A stretch of DNA of 64,000 bases, from contig QOZQ01000010.1 of NCBI GenBank assembly GCA_003576695.1, positions 1 to 64,000 of the forward strand. The letters run 5' to 3'. The notes below the pieces were generated by a model that ran no database searches, was not told where the DNA came from, and worked only from the letters and a program-made list of their open reading frames with translations. Both the position numbers and the translations under genes were made by a program. The stretch is from Taklimakanibacter lacteus (GTDB taxonomy: Bacteria; Pseudomonadota; Alphaproteobacteria; Rhizobiales; Aestuariivirgaceae). Shown in pieces: positions 43,002 to 51,598 of this stretch (its first letter is position 1; each line of letters opens with the position of its first letter).

Positions 43002-43760
43002 ATGGCAAATGACATAGACGAGCTTGTCGAAATGATCCAGTCGGCGCGGCGCACTGTCGCCTTCACCGGGGCCGGCGTTTCGACCGAATGCGGCATACCG
43101 GATTTCCGCTCTCCCGGCGGCTTCTGGACCAGGTACAAGCCCATCGAATTCAATGCCTATCTCGCCTCCGAGGAAACGCGGCTCGAGGCCTGGCGGCGCT
43201 ATTTCATGATCTATGATGCGGTGTCCCACGCGACACCCGGGCGCGGTCATCAGGTGATTGCCAGGCTCTATCACACGGGCAAGGTCAGCCATGTCATCAC
43301 CCAGAATATCGACGACCTTCACCGCGCCTCGGGAGTGCCCGAAGCGGCCATCATCGAGCTGCATGGCAATGGGTCTTATGCGAAATGCCTGACCTGCGGC
43401 GAACGCTACGAGCTCGAATGGGCGCGCGCCGTGATCGCGAGCGAAAGCCGGCCGCCTTACTGCCGCTCCTGCGCCGGCATCGTCAAGACGGCGACCATCT
43501 CCTTCGGCCAGCCGATGCCCGAGGAGGAAATGGCGCTGGCGAGGGCGGCTACCTTCAATGCCGATCTGTTCCTGGCTCTGGGGTCGTCGCTCCAGGTCTT
43601 TCCCGCTGCGGGCTTCCCGGTGATGGCGAAAAGCAACCGCGCGCGGCTCGTCATCATCAACCGTGAGCCCACCGGCCTGGATGCGCTCGCCGACCTCGTA
43701 ATCGCGGGTGAGATCGGCGATGTCCTGACCTCGGTAGCCGAACGGTTGTGGCGGCAATAA
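43002..43760 (+). CDS. Sir2-family NAD-dependent protein deacylase
   Basis: A 252-residue sirtuin starting at ATG 43002. NAD motifs are FTGAGVSTECGIPDFRSPGG and ITQNIDDLHRASG. The catalytic His is in ELHGNGSYAKC, and the zinc site has two CxxC pairs (CLTCGE and CRSCAG). LALGSSLQVFPAAGFP follows. Deacylates protein lysines, linking NAD level to metabolism. The sequence does not show whether acetyl, succinyl or other acyl groups are preferred. Confidence 0.95.
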   Translation: MANDIDELVEMIQSARRTVAFTGAGVSTECGIPDFRSPGGFWTRYKPIEFNAYLASEETRLEAWRRYFMIYDAVSHATPGRGHQVIARLYHTGKVSHVITQNIDDLHRASGVPEAAIIELHGNGSYAKCLTCGERYELEWARAVIASESRPPYCRSCAGIVKTATISFGQPMPEEEMALARAATFNADLFLALGSSLQVFPAAGFPVMAKSNRARLVIINREPTGLDALADLVIAGEIGDVLTSVAERLWRQ

Positions 43761-43771
43761 CGAATCAGTTG

Positions 43772-43790
43772 CGCGCAATCTGCGCGTTTT
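43772..43790 (+). terminator. Weak hairpin terminator after the Sir2 gene
   Basis: CGCGC/GCGCG stem with a five-base loop followed by TTTT, twelve bases after the stop. Short but well placed. Confidence 0.45.
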
Positions 43791-44097
43791 CCCGGTTCTC
43801 GACGCTTGGGTACCTCTGCATGTTGCGCCTGTGCATGCCGACGGCGATTTCTGCGCTCGAATGAGCGGCGGTGAACGCGGGCTGGCCAGCTTGGCGTGAT
43901 TCAGCCTTTGTTTTCAGGGCCTTTTTGCATCGTGAGGGTGATTTTACCGGGCGATCATTGGGCGCGTTCGCGATCATTCCCATGTTTTCCACATCTCTTG
44001 CGCGGTGTCGCTCTGTACAATTGCAAAAGAGTCGCCCAATCTACGCCAATGGCAGCGGGGTTGAGCTGAGGGCTGCCATCAGTTCGGGTATGCGGTC
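43791..44097 (+). other. Long non-coding leader before the cold-shock gene
   Basis: No supported gene is seen in these 307 bases. A TACAAT box at 44016 could be a -10 element without a clear -35. Cold-shock genes often have long structured leaders, which would fit, but I cannot fold it here. Confidence 0.4.
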
Positions 44098-44676
44098 ATG
44101 GCGGTTAGCGGGCCCTTCGAGGCAGACAGGGAACTTGAGCATCAAGCTCCCGATGTGAATGTCAAAATCTTTCAGATCAGCGGATTCGTGAAGTGGTTCG
44201 ATGTCGGCAGGGGGTATGGTTTCATCATCCCCGACAATGGCATGCCGGACGTGCTTCTGCATCTGAGCTGTCTCAAGCGTGACGGCTTCGATGCGCCGCT
44301 CGAGGGCACGCGCGTCTTCTGTGAAGCCGTCGAGCGCCAGAAAGGCTATCAGGCGCTGCGGGTGCTCAATGTCGATACGTCGACCGCGATCCACCCGGTC
44401 GAGAGGCCAAGCCGCACCCATGTGAATGTCTCGGCGTCGAGCGGTTGGGTGAGAGCGCGGGTCAAATGGTTCAACCGGGCGCGCGGCTTTGGCTTCGTAA
44501 GCGAGGGCGACGGTTCGCCCGACATCTTCATCCATATGGAGACGCTGCGGAAAACCGCCATTGCGGAACTGCATCCCGATCAATGGATTTATGTGCGCTT
44601 CGGCAGCGGGCCGAAGGGTCAGATGGCCGCCGAGGTGCGCCTGACCCTCGACAACGGGCCGCGTCACACCAACTAG
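44098..44676 (+). CDS. Double cold-shock-domain protein
   Basis: A 192-residue protein with two CSDs: [20 protein letters not shown]...DVLLHLSCL (about 30-65) and [33 protein letters not shown] (about 117-150). Both keep RNP1-like GYGFI/GFGFV and RNP2-like LLHLS/IFIHM aromatic patches for binding single-stranded nucleic acid. This two-domain form is typical of alphaproteobacteria, where it usually precedes a DUF192 gene; here the DUF192 gene is about 2.5 kb away. Confidence 0.93.
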   Translation: MAVSGPFEADRELEHQAPDVNVKIFQISGFVKWFDVGRGYGFIIPDNGMPDVLLHLSCLKRDGFDAPLEGTRVFCEAVERQKGYQALRVLNVDTSTAIHPVERPSRTHVNVSASSGWVRARVKWFNRARGFGFVSEGDGSPDIFIHMETLRKTAIAELHPDQWIYVRFGSGPKGQMAAEVRLTLDNGPRHTN

Positions 44677-44686
44677 CGCGTCGCCA

Positions 44687-45022
44687 TCAGGGTAGACGGC
44701 TGCTGGGCAGATTGCCGGACGGCAATTGACTGCCGGGCAGGTAGCCGCCGGGCAGGGCACTCTCCGGCAGATTGCCATTCTGCGCTTCACGCCTCTCGAT
44801 TTCCCGTTCGCTGTCGCAGCGTGGCGGCCTGAGGCAGGCATTGGTGCAGCGATCGAAGGCGCGGTTCTGGAGGCCGGCGCAGCGCGCCAGGCAGGATTCG
44901 AACTGCGGGAAGCAGGTGCCGTACCAGATGCGCGCGGCAGCAGCGGCATCGCGGCTCTCACCGGCGATGGGCGAGAGCGCGAAGAAAGCGGATGCGCCTG
45001 CGATGACCAGTATCCGGGACAT
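44687..45022 (-). CDS. Secreted Cys-rich protein with xLPxx pentapeptide tail
   Basis: A 111-residue protein with an AGGAGG site before the start at 45022 and a signal peptide (1-20). Six cysteines (37, 44, 48, 59, 63, 69) include two CX3C pairs, CLARC and CTNAC. Residues 84-111 are six copies of a five-residue unit with Leu-Pro at positions 2-3, ending at the stop. The repeat also shows as about 15-base repeats in the DNA. Family not recognised; probably periplasmic or surface exposed. Confidence 0.65.
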   Translation of the reverse strand: MSRILVIAGASAFFALSPIAGESRDAAAAARIWYGTCFPQFESCLARCAGLQNRAFDRCTNACLRPPRCDSEREIERREAQNGNLPESALPGGYLPGSQLPSGNLPSSRLP

Positions 45023-45279
45023 TGCGAACCTCCTGCCGCCGAGCATACTGCTCCAACTGGCTGAGGTGGTGCAAGGTTCCGGGCAAGGGGAGGGCGTCCT
45101 GCCTCGCGGCATGGACTATGCCAATCCTGCCCCGGCACGAAGCAGGATGGGCGAGCCATCGGGGGTGAATGAGACACGCATGTCATTGAAATTGCGTGTT
45201 GTAGGTCACAGTAAGCCGCCATCAGGCGCGGCACGACGGTTGTCTGAGTTGGGCCATAGCGGAAACTTCAATCCGGCAA
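45023..45279. other. Intergenic stretch, no gene seen
   Basis: About 257 bases upstream of the pentapeptide-tailed gene. It holds that gene's promoter region and the 3' flank of the broken gene at 45280. I see no supported coding sequence or clear hairpin. Confidence 0.4.
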
Positions 45280-45579
45280 TCAGTCGTTCGCGGCCCCCTT
45301 GGTCCCTGTAGGTTCGTGTGAAATGCCGATCAGCCAGTCTGGATCCGGCCCACATTGCCGGAAGCGCGCGAGGATGGACTTTGCTCGTTCGACAAGCCCG
45401 AGGTGACCGCAAGAGGCAAACGCATGCATGGTGTCCCAGGCAAAGTCCGTGATTGCTCCGACTTATCCTTTCGCAATCACTTCGGTAACCTGCCTTTTCC
45501 ATCCAGCCCGCAGGTGAAATAGATCGACTTCTCGGTCGTGCCTTCGAGCCAACACATTGGCAACGTGAACTTCGCTCAC
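45280..45579 (-). pseudogene. Broken small gene with internal stop
   Basis: From GTG 45579 the minus strand reads 38 protein-like residues beginning VSEVHVANVLARRHDREVD. A TAA (45463-45465) follows, then the same frame continues for 60 more residues, including ITDFAWDTMHAFASCGHLGL and GPDPDWLIGISHEPTGTKG, before TGA. Residue composition and codon use look coding on both sides, so this is probably one about 99-residue gene with a nonsense mutation. Two separate small proteins (the second from the internal ATG) are less likely. Family unknown. Confidence 0.45.
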
Positions 45580-45729
45580 CCGCCTCTATCCAACGATGTC
45601 AGGTCAGAGCGTCAATTGAATGATTGTTGACAAATGGGAAGGTTTTGCCAAACTTCCAGCAGTGACGCACAGCGAGCTGAATTGGACGATCCATCATCGC
45701 GCAGAAGCGTCGATATGAGGGATTGAAAC

Positions 45730-46560
45730 ATGTCCGACAACAAGCCGGATGTCACCAAGGCCTGGCAGGCCAATCAGGATCAGAAGAGTGCTGCCCGGCG
45801 GCTTCGGATTTTCGCCCTGCTGTCCTGGGCCGTGGCCATTGCCGGCGAGATCGTCGGCATTTATCTGCTCAAGCAGCACAAGTTCGACGACGGCAATCTT
45901 CTCCTGCTGATCGGCCTTCTTGTCGGGATCGCCGTCTTTGCCATTGCCGGCAGCATGCTGTGGAAGGCGGCCAACAGACAAAATCCGGCCAGCAAGGCTG
46001 ACGGGTTCCGCTTCTTCGTGCAGAACCAGCTCGGTGCGATCATAACGCTGATCGCCTTCCTTCCCTTGCTTGTCCTGATCCTCATGGACAAGGACATGGA
46101 CCCCAAGAACAAGCAGATTGCCGGCGGCATCGGCGCTGTCCTCGCGGTGCTTGCGACGCTTATCGGGGTGAATTTCCAGCCACCGTCGGTCGAGCAGTAC
46201 ACTCAGGACATGAATGAGTGTGCCACCCAGATCAAGACCGGCCAGCCAACCACCGCCTGTTCACCGGAGGTCGCCTCGCAGGCGCAGGACATCGCCCGGG
46301 ATTCCGCGGCCGTCGCCGATGCGACGAAGGACGCGACACACCCGGAGGGCCAGGATGTCGTCTACTGGATCGCGCCGGAACCAGGCGCCACGAAGTCTTC
46401 AACCCCGCATGTTTTCCATCTTTGCGAAGCCGTAAGTCCCCTGCGCGGCAAGACGGTAAATCATGGCTCGGTAACGCAGGCCTATGCGGAGAACGCCATC
46501 CGCATTACCCAGCAGATCGCCATGGAACGGAAGCAGTGCGGGTTCGACACCACGCAGTAA
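45730..46560 (+). CDS. Four-TM membrane protein with soluble C-terminal domain
   Basis: A 276-residue protein with a GAGGGA ribosome site. Four hydrophobic helices lie at about 26-48, 58-79, 100-120 and 128-150. A hydrophilic C-terminal part with three cysteines (NECATQI, TTACSPE, HLCEAVS) ends near QCGFDTTQ. Helix 4 is followed by FQPPSVEQYTQDMNEC. I do not recognise the family. It lies in the stretch that separates the cold-shock gene from DUF192 and stands alone. Confidence 0.65.
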   Translation: MSDNKPDVTKAWQANQDQKSAARRLRIFALLSWAVAIAGEIVGIYLLKQHKFDDGNLLLLIGLLVGIAVFAIAGSMLWKAANRQNPASKADGFRFFVQNQLGAIITLIAFLPLLVLILMDKDMDPKNKQIAGGIGAVLAVLATLIGVNFQPPSVEQYTQDMNECATQIKTGQPTTACSPEVASQAQDIARDSAAVADATKDATHPEGQDVVYWIAPEPGATKSSTPHVFHLCEAVSPLRGKTVNHGSVTQAYAENAIRITQQIAMERKQCGFDTTQ

Positions 46561-46633
46561 TCCAATCAAGAACGACTTTCCTTCATATCGAGACGATGGC
46601 AGAGCCACCCGAAGCCCCGAAAGGGGGGTAGGG

Positions 46634-46710
46634 TGGCGACCCCGAGAGGATTCGAACCTCTGACCCACAGCTTAGAAGGCTGTTGCTCTGTCCAGCTGAG
46701 CTACGGGGTC
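46634..46710 (-). tRNA. tRNA-Arg (anticodon TCT), CCA encoded
   Basis: On the minus strand, GACCCCG (5') pairs with CGGGGTC (3'), followed by G and CCA. D arm TAGCTCAGCTGGACAGAGC, anticodon stem CAGC/GCTG enclosing CTTCTAA, T arm AGAGGTTCGAATCCTCT. The anticodon TCT reads AGA/AGG arginine codons. Confidence 0.95.
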
Positions 46711-46717
46711 CTTGCCA

Positions 46718-47023
46718 TCAATGGGTCCAGTTCTCGCTCCGGCCCCATTTGAAATTGTCGGCATAGGATTTGCGCTGCGTACGCTGCGGCGCCTCGGGCT
46801 CCACCCAATAGGCGATGCCGTTGCGCTCGGCATAGTCGATGGCCTGCTCCTTCGTCTCGAAGGTGAGCCGCAATTGCTGCTTCATGTCGGCCGACGATGT
46901 CCAGCCCATCAGCGGGTCGGCCGTCTGGCGCAATTCCGGCTCATATTCGAGCAGCCACATATCGGCCTTGCCCTTGCCGGACTGCATGGCGTTGCGGGCA
47001 GGCCTGTAGATCTTGGCGGTCAT
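46718..47023 (-). CDS. ETC complex I subunit, NDUFS4-like accessory protein
   Basis: A 101-residue protein: MTAKIYRPARNAMQSGKGKADMWLLEYEP, MGWTSSADMKQQLRLTFETKEQAIDYAERNGIAYWV, SYADNFKWGRSENWTH. This is the alphaproteobacterial homologue of the mitochondrial 18-kDa accessory subunit of NADH dehydrogenase. It is encoded apart from the nuo operon, as usual. Eight bases separate it from the tRNA-Arg gene. Confidence 0.92.
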   Translation of the reverse strand: MTAKIYRPARNAMQSGKGKADMWLLEYEPELRQTADPLMGWTSSADMKQQLRLTFETKEQAIDYAERNGIAYWVEPEAPQRTQRKSYADNFKWGRSENWTH

Positions 47024-47047
47024 GCCGTCACCTTCTTCAACTGCGGA

Positions 47048-47124
47048 TGGTCGGGGTGGCCAGATTCGAACTGACGACCCCCTGCGCCCAAGGCAGGTGC
47101 GCTACCAGACTGCGCTACACCCCG
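47048..47124 (-). tRNA. tRNA-Pro (anticodon TGG), CCA encoded
   Basis: Minus strand CGGGGTG pairs with CACCCCG, followed by A and CCA. D arm TAGCGCAGTCTGGTAGCGC, anticodon loop CTTGGGC giving TGG, T arm GTCAGTTCGAATCTGGC. Matches bacterial tRNA-Pro. Confidence 0.95.
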
Positions 47125-47170
47125 TCTCCGCCCGCACGGCTTAGCGAAATCGTCCCAAAGGGGCAAGGGA

Positions 47171-47635
47171 TCATCCGCCGGCGCCGAAAATGGGCGTAAT
47201 CAGGCGGTCCCCGGGCCTGATCTTGAGCCGGTGGGCGGTACCGGCCTTGACCTCGAGGACGGCATAGATGGGGACCCCCGGGGTGATGACATCTTCCGAA
47301 TAGGGGACCGTATTGTGGGCAATATAGAGCACCTTGCCGTGGTCGTCGGAGAAGATCATGTCGAGCGACAGCGGTGTGTTCTTCATCCACATGGAAACGC
47401 TGCGCGTCTCCTTGAAGTCGAACAGCATGCCGCGATTATCGGCGAGCTCGGTGCGGAACATGAGGCCCTTGGCCCGATGGGCGGGAGTCGCGGCGAGCTC
47501 GGCGGTAAAACCGGTCTTGAGGGCACCGCCGTCGCTTTCGATCGTGAGCGCCACGAGCGGCATGCCCGATGGGGTCTCGGCCGCGGCGATCGTAACGATG
47601 AAGAAGCTGAAGAAGAAGGCTGTGATCGCGCGCAT
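47171..47635 (-). CDS. DUF192 family secreted protein
   Basis: A 154-residue protein with a signal peptide (1-19, cleavage near AAAE) from the start at 47635. The DUF192 core is visible: ELAATPAHRAKGLMFRTELADNRGMLFDF, SMWMKNTPLSLDMIF, and PYSEDVITPGVPIYAVLEVKAGTA. The family is periplasmic or extracellular and of unknown function. It is usually next to the double cold-shock gene, but the two are separated here. Confidence 0.9.
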   Translation of the reverse strand: MRAITAFFFSFFIVTIAAAETPSGMPLVALTIESDGGALKTGFTAELAATPAHRAKGLMFRTELADNRGMLFDFKETRSVSMWMKNTPLSLDMIFSDDHGKVLYIAHNTVPYSEDVITPGVPIYAVLEVKAGTAHRLKIRPGDRLITPIFGAGG

Positions 47636-47639
47636 CACA

Positions 47640-48827
47640 TCATTTCCCGCAATTACCGGTCGGATGGGCACCCTTGAAGCGGCTTTCCATCCAGCTCACC
47701 ACCGCACCGGCGCTCTTGTCGGCGATCATGCCGTGATCGACTTGCGGCATGGTGAGGTAGGATACCGATTTTCCGCTCCGGCACAAAGCCCGCACAAAGT
47801 CCGCAGTGACACGGGGCTGCACGAGCGAATCCTGTCCGCCCTGGGCGATGAGGATGGGCGCGCCGATTCCCGATCCGACCGGGGTATTGCTGGCGAGCAG
47901 TCCCCGCCAGGGTTGCCGGGAGCCCGGATCATAGTTGAGGAATTTGGATCCCAGATCCTGTTCGGCCGATAGCGCCGCGAGCTTGCCGCCCAGATCATCG
48001 ACGCAATGCTTGTCGATATGCTGGACGATCTTGAGCGTGTTGTCGTTGAGAAGCCCATCGAGCGGGAAGCCGAAGCTGCGTGACCAGGAGAGCAGCGTCA
48101 TGGCGGCCAGGATGCGTCCAGCAATTGTGTTGATGTCGTCATCGAGCAGGGCGCCGAGACTGGTCGCCGGAGCGGCGGCCGCGACGCCGAGCAGGGCCAG
48201 ATCGGCGGCATGGGAACTGGCAAGGACGGCCGCGAACAGGGCTGCATGCCCGCCTTGCGAATGCCCCCACAACACATATCTGTTGCTGGCTTCCGCTTCG
48301 GGCAGGAACCGGATGGCCTTGACCGAATCGAGCACCGCCTGTGCCTCGCCGGTTCCGATCAGATAGGGCACCTGGCCGGCAGCTCCGAGGCCCGGATAGT
48401 CGGTGGCGACCAGCGTATAGCCTTTGACGATCATGTCCTTGGCCCCCGGAATGGCGAGCGGATCGGAACGCAGCGAGGGCGCACATTTGCGCGCGACACC
48501 GGTTGTGGCATGCGCCCAGGCCACCACCGGCCGCGGCACGCCATTGTTCGGGAAGGTCGAGACCATGGCCATGCCCGACACGCCGATCTTCTCGCCCTTC
48601 AGATTCTGCGAGACATAGAGGATGCGCCAGGCCTTGGCGCGATAGATGGAGCCGATCTGCATCGGCGCGGCGCGGATCAGCGTGCCGGGCGGACCGACGA
48701 GATCTTCCGGTCGCACGGTGTAGAAGATGTCGAGCGGCGAGACGGGCTTGGCTACCGCAGGTAATGAGGCTGCGAGAGGGAGAAGACCGGCAAGAATGAC
48801 AAACAAATGCATAACGATCTTGCTCAT
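47640..48827 (-). CDS. Secreted alpha/beta hydrolase, secretory-lipase type
   Basis: A 395-residue protein. The start at 48827 is preferred because GGAG lies five bases upstream; a GTG six bases earlier is possible. A signal peptide ends near AVAK. The nucleophile elbow GHSQGGHAAL has the catalytic Ser, GGQDSLV gives the probable Asp and VDHGMIA the His. AWAHATTGVARKCAPS and TDYPGLGAAG match the LIP/secretory-lipase family of fungi and bacteria. Probably hydrolyses esters outside the inner membrane. Confidence 0.82.
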   Translation of the reverse strand: MSKIVMHLFVILAGLLPLAASLPAVAKPVSPLDIFYTVRPEDLVGPPGTLIRAAPMQIGSIYRAKAWRILYVSQNLKGEKIGVSGMAMVSTFPNNGVPRPVVAWAHATTGVARKCAPSLRSDPLAIPGAKDMIVKGYTLVATDYPGLGAAGQVPYLIGTGEAQAVLDSVKAIRFLPEAEASNRYVLWGHSQGGHAALFAAVLASSHAADLALLGVAAAAPATSLGALLDDDINTIAGRILAAMTLLSWSRSFGFPLDGLLNDNTLKIVQHIDKHCVDDLGGKLAALSAEQDLGSKFLNYDPGSRQPWRGLLASNTPVGSGIGAPILIAQGGQDSLVQPRVTADFVRALCRSGKSVSYLTMPQVDHGMIADKSAGAVVSWMESRFKGAHPTGNCGK

Positions 48828-49015
48828 GCGCACTCCGCTGTCGGCCGTCGTCCGGAGGCTATCGTGAAGCCGGTCAACACGCCAGCCATATCGGGCGTGA
48901 TACCCGACCCGATACTCTTGTTTACCATATGAAACCGTGGCCAGCGGGGCCGGTTACAATTGACAGCCGGATGACATGCCTGCGATCTATGGTGCCTGCG
49001 AAAGGGCAATCCCCA

Positions 49016-49273
49016 ATGAGACTCATATTGCCGGTGACGGTTCTGCTATCGAGCCTTTCGCTGCCTGCTGCCGCGCAGGAGCCGAGTTATGCGGCGAAGC
49101 TTAGGCTCTATTGCTCGGCCACATCGGTTGTGGTGCGCGAACGGGCGAAATCGGAGAGCTACGACACCGCGAGCGCCATCGCGAAAGTGACGTCTCGTGC
49201 AAGAACGACAAGAGCCTGCCGCGCCCCGATTGACTATAACTCAGCGAATGGAGTGCGATCGTGCTTTTCATGA
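49016..49273 (+). pseudogene. Small secreted protein, possibly frameshifted
   Basis: The frame from ATG 49016 encodes a signal peptide and YAAKLRLYCSATSVVVRERAKSESYDTASAIAK, then turns into Arg/Ala-rich low-quality sequence that overlaps the next gene. Inserting one base after the AK codons (near 49187) gives DVSCKNDKSLPRPD and a stop at the end of a plausible 70-75 residue protein. A one-base deletion, real or a sequencing error, explains this. Family unknown. Confidence 0.45.
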
Positions 49274-49545
49274 TCATCGAACGGTTCACCAACCAGGATG
49301 GCAAGGCGGTCTATGCGCATCTGCGCGACAAGGGGCGCGGGCTTCCCGACGGACTCAAATATATCGACAGCTGGGTCGAGCCCAATTACGACCGCTGCTT
49401 CCAGCTGATGGAGTGCGATGATTTGCGGCTGCTGCAGCAATGGATGCTGCACTGGCACGGCCTTGCGACATTTGAGGTGGTGCCGGTGGTCACGGGCAAG
49501 GACGCGCGTGAAGCGGTCAGTGCGCGTTTGCCGCCACCGCCCTGA
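49261..49545 (+). CDS. DUF3303 family protein
   Basis: A 94-residue protein starting at GTG 49261 (MLFMIIERFTNQDGKAVY), the usual opening of DUF3303. LPDGLKYIDSWVEPNYDRCFQLMECDDLRLLQQW matches the core. It resembles small dimeric ferredoxin-like proteins (MIase/antibiotic-monooxygenase fold), with no known function. A GGAG site is within range of the GTG. Confidence 0.75.
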   Translation: MLFMIIERFTNQDGKAVYAHLRDKGRGLPDGLKYIDSWVEPNYDRCFQLMECDDLRLLQQWMLHWHGLATFEVVPVVTGKDAREAVSARLPPPP

Positions 49546-49553
49546 TTTTCCCC

Positions 49554-50072
49554 CTATTCGAGGAAATCCCCGCATTTGGGCGCCGGCAGCGAGCCCCAGG
49601 GCATGATGGCGACCGTCGTCGTCGAATTCTGCGGGCTGCCCTCGATGAGCTTGTCGGTATAGCTCAGATAGACGAGCGTGTTGCGCTTGGCATCGCAGCC
49701 GCGCGAGATGTGGAATTTCTTGAAGAACAGCGAGCGGCGCATGCGATAGACATCGTCGCCCTGGCCGAACTTGCCCTTGAAGGAGACGGGGCCGACCTGC
49801 CGGCAGGAGAGCGATGTCTCCGAGCGTTCCTCGGCAAAGCCCGCCCAGCCGCTCCAGCCGCCGATTTCGGGGACAGTGAAATGGCAGGCGACACCTTCGA
49901 TGAGCGGATCGTCGATCGCATAGGTCGCGAGCTTGGCGTCCGGTGACAGCATGCGCCAGACCGTCGTCTTCTTGAAGATGAGCTCGGGATCGTCGGCTTC
50001 CTGAGCGGCAAGTGGCGCCACTACGGCAAGACCCAGGACTGCGGCGGCAAGGAATTTGGCAAGTCGGCGCAT
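49554..50072 (-). CDS. creA: CreA family secreted protein
   Basis: A 172-residue protein starting at 50072 after GGAAGGA, with a signal peptide (1-22). VACHFTVPEIGGWSG, SLSCRQVGPVSF, RSLFFKKFHISRGCDAKRNTLVYLSYTDKLIEGSPQNS match the CreA family of periplasmic proteins. Function unknown. An in-frame extension of about 65 codons upstream is a shadow of metC and is rejected. Confidence 0.82.
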   Translation of the reverse strand: MRRLAKFLAAAVLGLAVVAPLAAQEADDPELIFKKTTVWRMLSPDAKLATYAIDDPLIEGVACHFTVPEIGGWSGWAGFAEERSETSLSCRQVGPVSFKGKFGQGDDVYRMRRSLFFKKFHISRGCDAKRNTLVYLSYTDKLIEGSPQNSTTTVAIMPWGSLPAPKCGDFLE

Positions 50073-50122
50073 GGACAATCCTTCCTTTCGGTAGGAGACA
50101 AATGGGCCTGTCGGGCCCGAAT

Positions 50123-51298
50123 TCAAGACGCGATCTTGAGGCGTTCGAAGCCCGCCTTGATGTCGGCCATGAGGTCGTCGGGGTCTTCGAGGCCGATGTG
50201 AAAGCGCAGGCAAGTGCCCTGGCGCGACCAGGGCCTCGCGCTGCGCACCGGTTTGAAGGGAACGCAAAGGCTTTCAAAGCCGCCCCAGGAATAACCCATG
50301 CCGAAGAGCTCGAGCCCGTCGAGGAAGGCGCCAAGGGCGGCTTCGCTTTGCGGCCTGAGCACCACCGAGAACAGGCCGGACGAGCCGGTGAAGTCGCGCC
50401 GCCACAGCTCGTGGCCCGCAGCACCCGGAAGGGCCGGATAGAGGACCTCTTCGACCTCTGGCTGGCCGCGCAGCCATTCCGCGATCTTGAGCGCGCTTCT
50501 CATATGCCGCTCGAGCCTGACATCGATGGTGCGTAGGCCGCGCAAGGTCAGATACATGTCATCGGGCCCGGCGAACTGGCCGAGCGTCTCATAGCCATCC
50601 TTGAAGCGCGGCCAGGTGGCCTCGTTGCAGGTGACGGCCCCCATCATCGCGTCCGAATGGCCGACGATATACTTCGTCGCCGCATGCACGGAGATATCGC
50701 CGCCATGCGCGAAGACATTGAAATAATGGCCGCCCGACCAGGTATTGTCGACGACGACAGTGGCGCCTGCCTTGTGCGCAACTTCGGCAATCGCCGGAAT
50801 ATCCTGCACCTCCATCGTCTGCGAGCCGGGGCTTTCGCAATAGACGATGCGGGTCGAGGGGCGCATGAAGGCCGAAATGGCGCCCCCGAGAAGCGGATCA
50901 TAATATTCGGTGACGACGCCCCAATTCTTGAGCAAGCCATCGCAGAAGGAGCGCACCGGCGCATAGACGGCATCCGTCATCAGCAGGTGATCGCCGGGCT
51001 TGAGGAAGGAAAGCAGCGTCGTGGTGATGGCGGCGAGACCCGATGAGGCCACCTTGCTGGCAAAGCCGTTTTCGAGTGTGGCGATGGCGGCTTCGACCGA
51101 GCGCGAGGTGGGCGTCCCGCGCCGGCCATATTGATAGGTCTGCTTGCGGTCCTTCAGCTCCTGATAGGTCGGATAAAGAATGGTCGAGGCGTGATAGACG
51201 GCCGGCGACACAATGCCGTGCTCGGAGAAGTCGCGCGCGGCCGAGATGAGCCGGGTTGCCGGTTTCAGGGTCTTGGGATCGGATTTGGATTTGGCCAT
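50123..51298 (-). CDS. metC: Cystathionine beta-lyase
   Basis: A 391-residue PLP enzyme: ATRLISAARDFSEHGIVSPAVYHASTILYPTYQEL, YGRRGTPTSRSVEAAIATLE, VDNTWSGGHYFNVFAHGGDISVHAATKYIVGHSDAMMG with the PLP lysine in ATKYI, and WGGFESL near the end. The SGGHYFN and ATKYIVGHSD contexts and WGGFESL favour MetC. It cleaves cystathionine to homocysteine. The start is uncertain: an ATG four codons upstream (51310) is equally open, and neither has a clear ribosome site. Confidence 0.88.
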   Translation of the reverse strand: MAKSKSDPKTLKPATRLISAARDFSEHGIVSPAVYHASTILYPTYQELKDRKQTYQYGRRGTPTSRSVEAAIATLENGFASKVASSGLAAITTTLLSFLKPGDHLLMTDAVYAPVRSFCDGLLKNWGVVTEYYDPLLGGAISAFMRPSTRIVYCESPGSQTMEVQDIPAIAEVAHKAGATVVVDNTWSGGHYFNVFAHGGDISVHAATKYIVGHSDAMMGAVTCNEATWPRFKDGYETLGQFAGPDDMYLTLRGLRTIDVRLERHMRSALKIAEWLRGQPEVEEVLYPALPGAAGHELWRRDFTGSSGLFSVVLRPQSEAALGAFLDGLELFGMGYSWGGFESLCVPFKPVRSARPWSRQGTCLRFHIGLEDPDDLMADIKAGFERLKIAS

Positions 51299-51364
51299 TA
51301 TGAGGATCATGCAGGGAAAGATATGGGCTTCCGGTTAGCACGGACTGTGGCTAAGGGAAAAGGC

Positions 51365-51595
51365 ATGGGTGACATGTCGCCACTGGGGAAGCTCATTCTG
51401 ACCGTCATGCTGTGGGGGGTGCGCTTTGCCGCTGCGGCGATCGCTGCGATTGCCGCCATCTTCATCTGGCAGAAATGGCTTTCCGCGGCGGACGAGATCA
51501 CGCGGCAGGATTACACCTTCCTCGCCATTCTCGTCGCGCTGCTCATCGCCGCCCTCTGGTTTGCCCGATCCCTCGCAAGGGAGTTGCGAAGATAG
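51365..51595 (+). CDS. Small two-helix membrane protein
   Basis: A 76-residue protein from ATG 51365: MGDMSPLGKLILTVMLWGVRFAAAAIAAIAAIF, a short loop KWLSAADEITRQDY, a second helix FLAILVALLIAALWFARS and a basic ARELRR tail. Family not recognised. It is divergent from metC and convergent with the beta-lactamase-like gene four bases away. Confidence 0.5.
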   Translation: MGDMSPLGKLILTVMLWGVRFAAAAIAAIAAIFIWQKWLSAADEITRQDYTFLAILVALLIAALWFARSLARELRR

Positions 51596-51598
51596 GCT

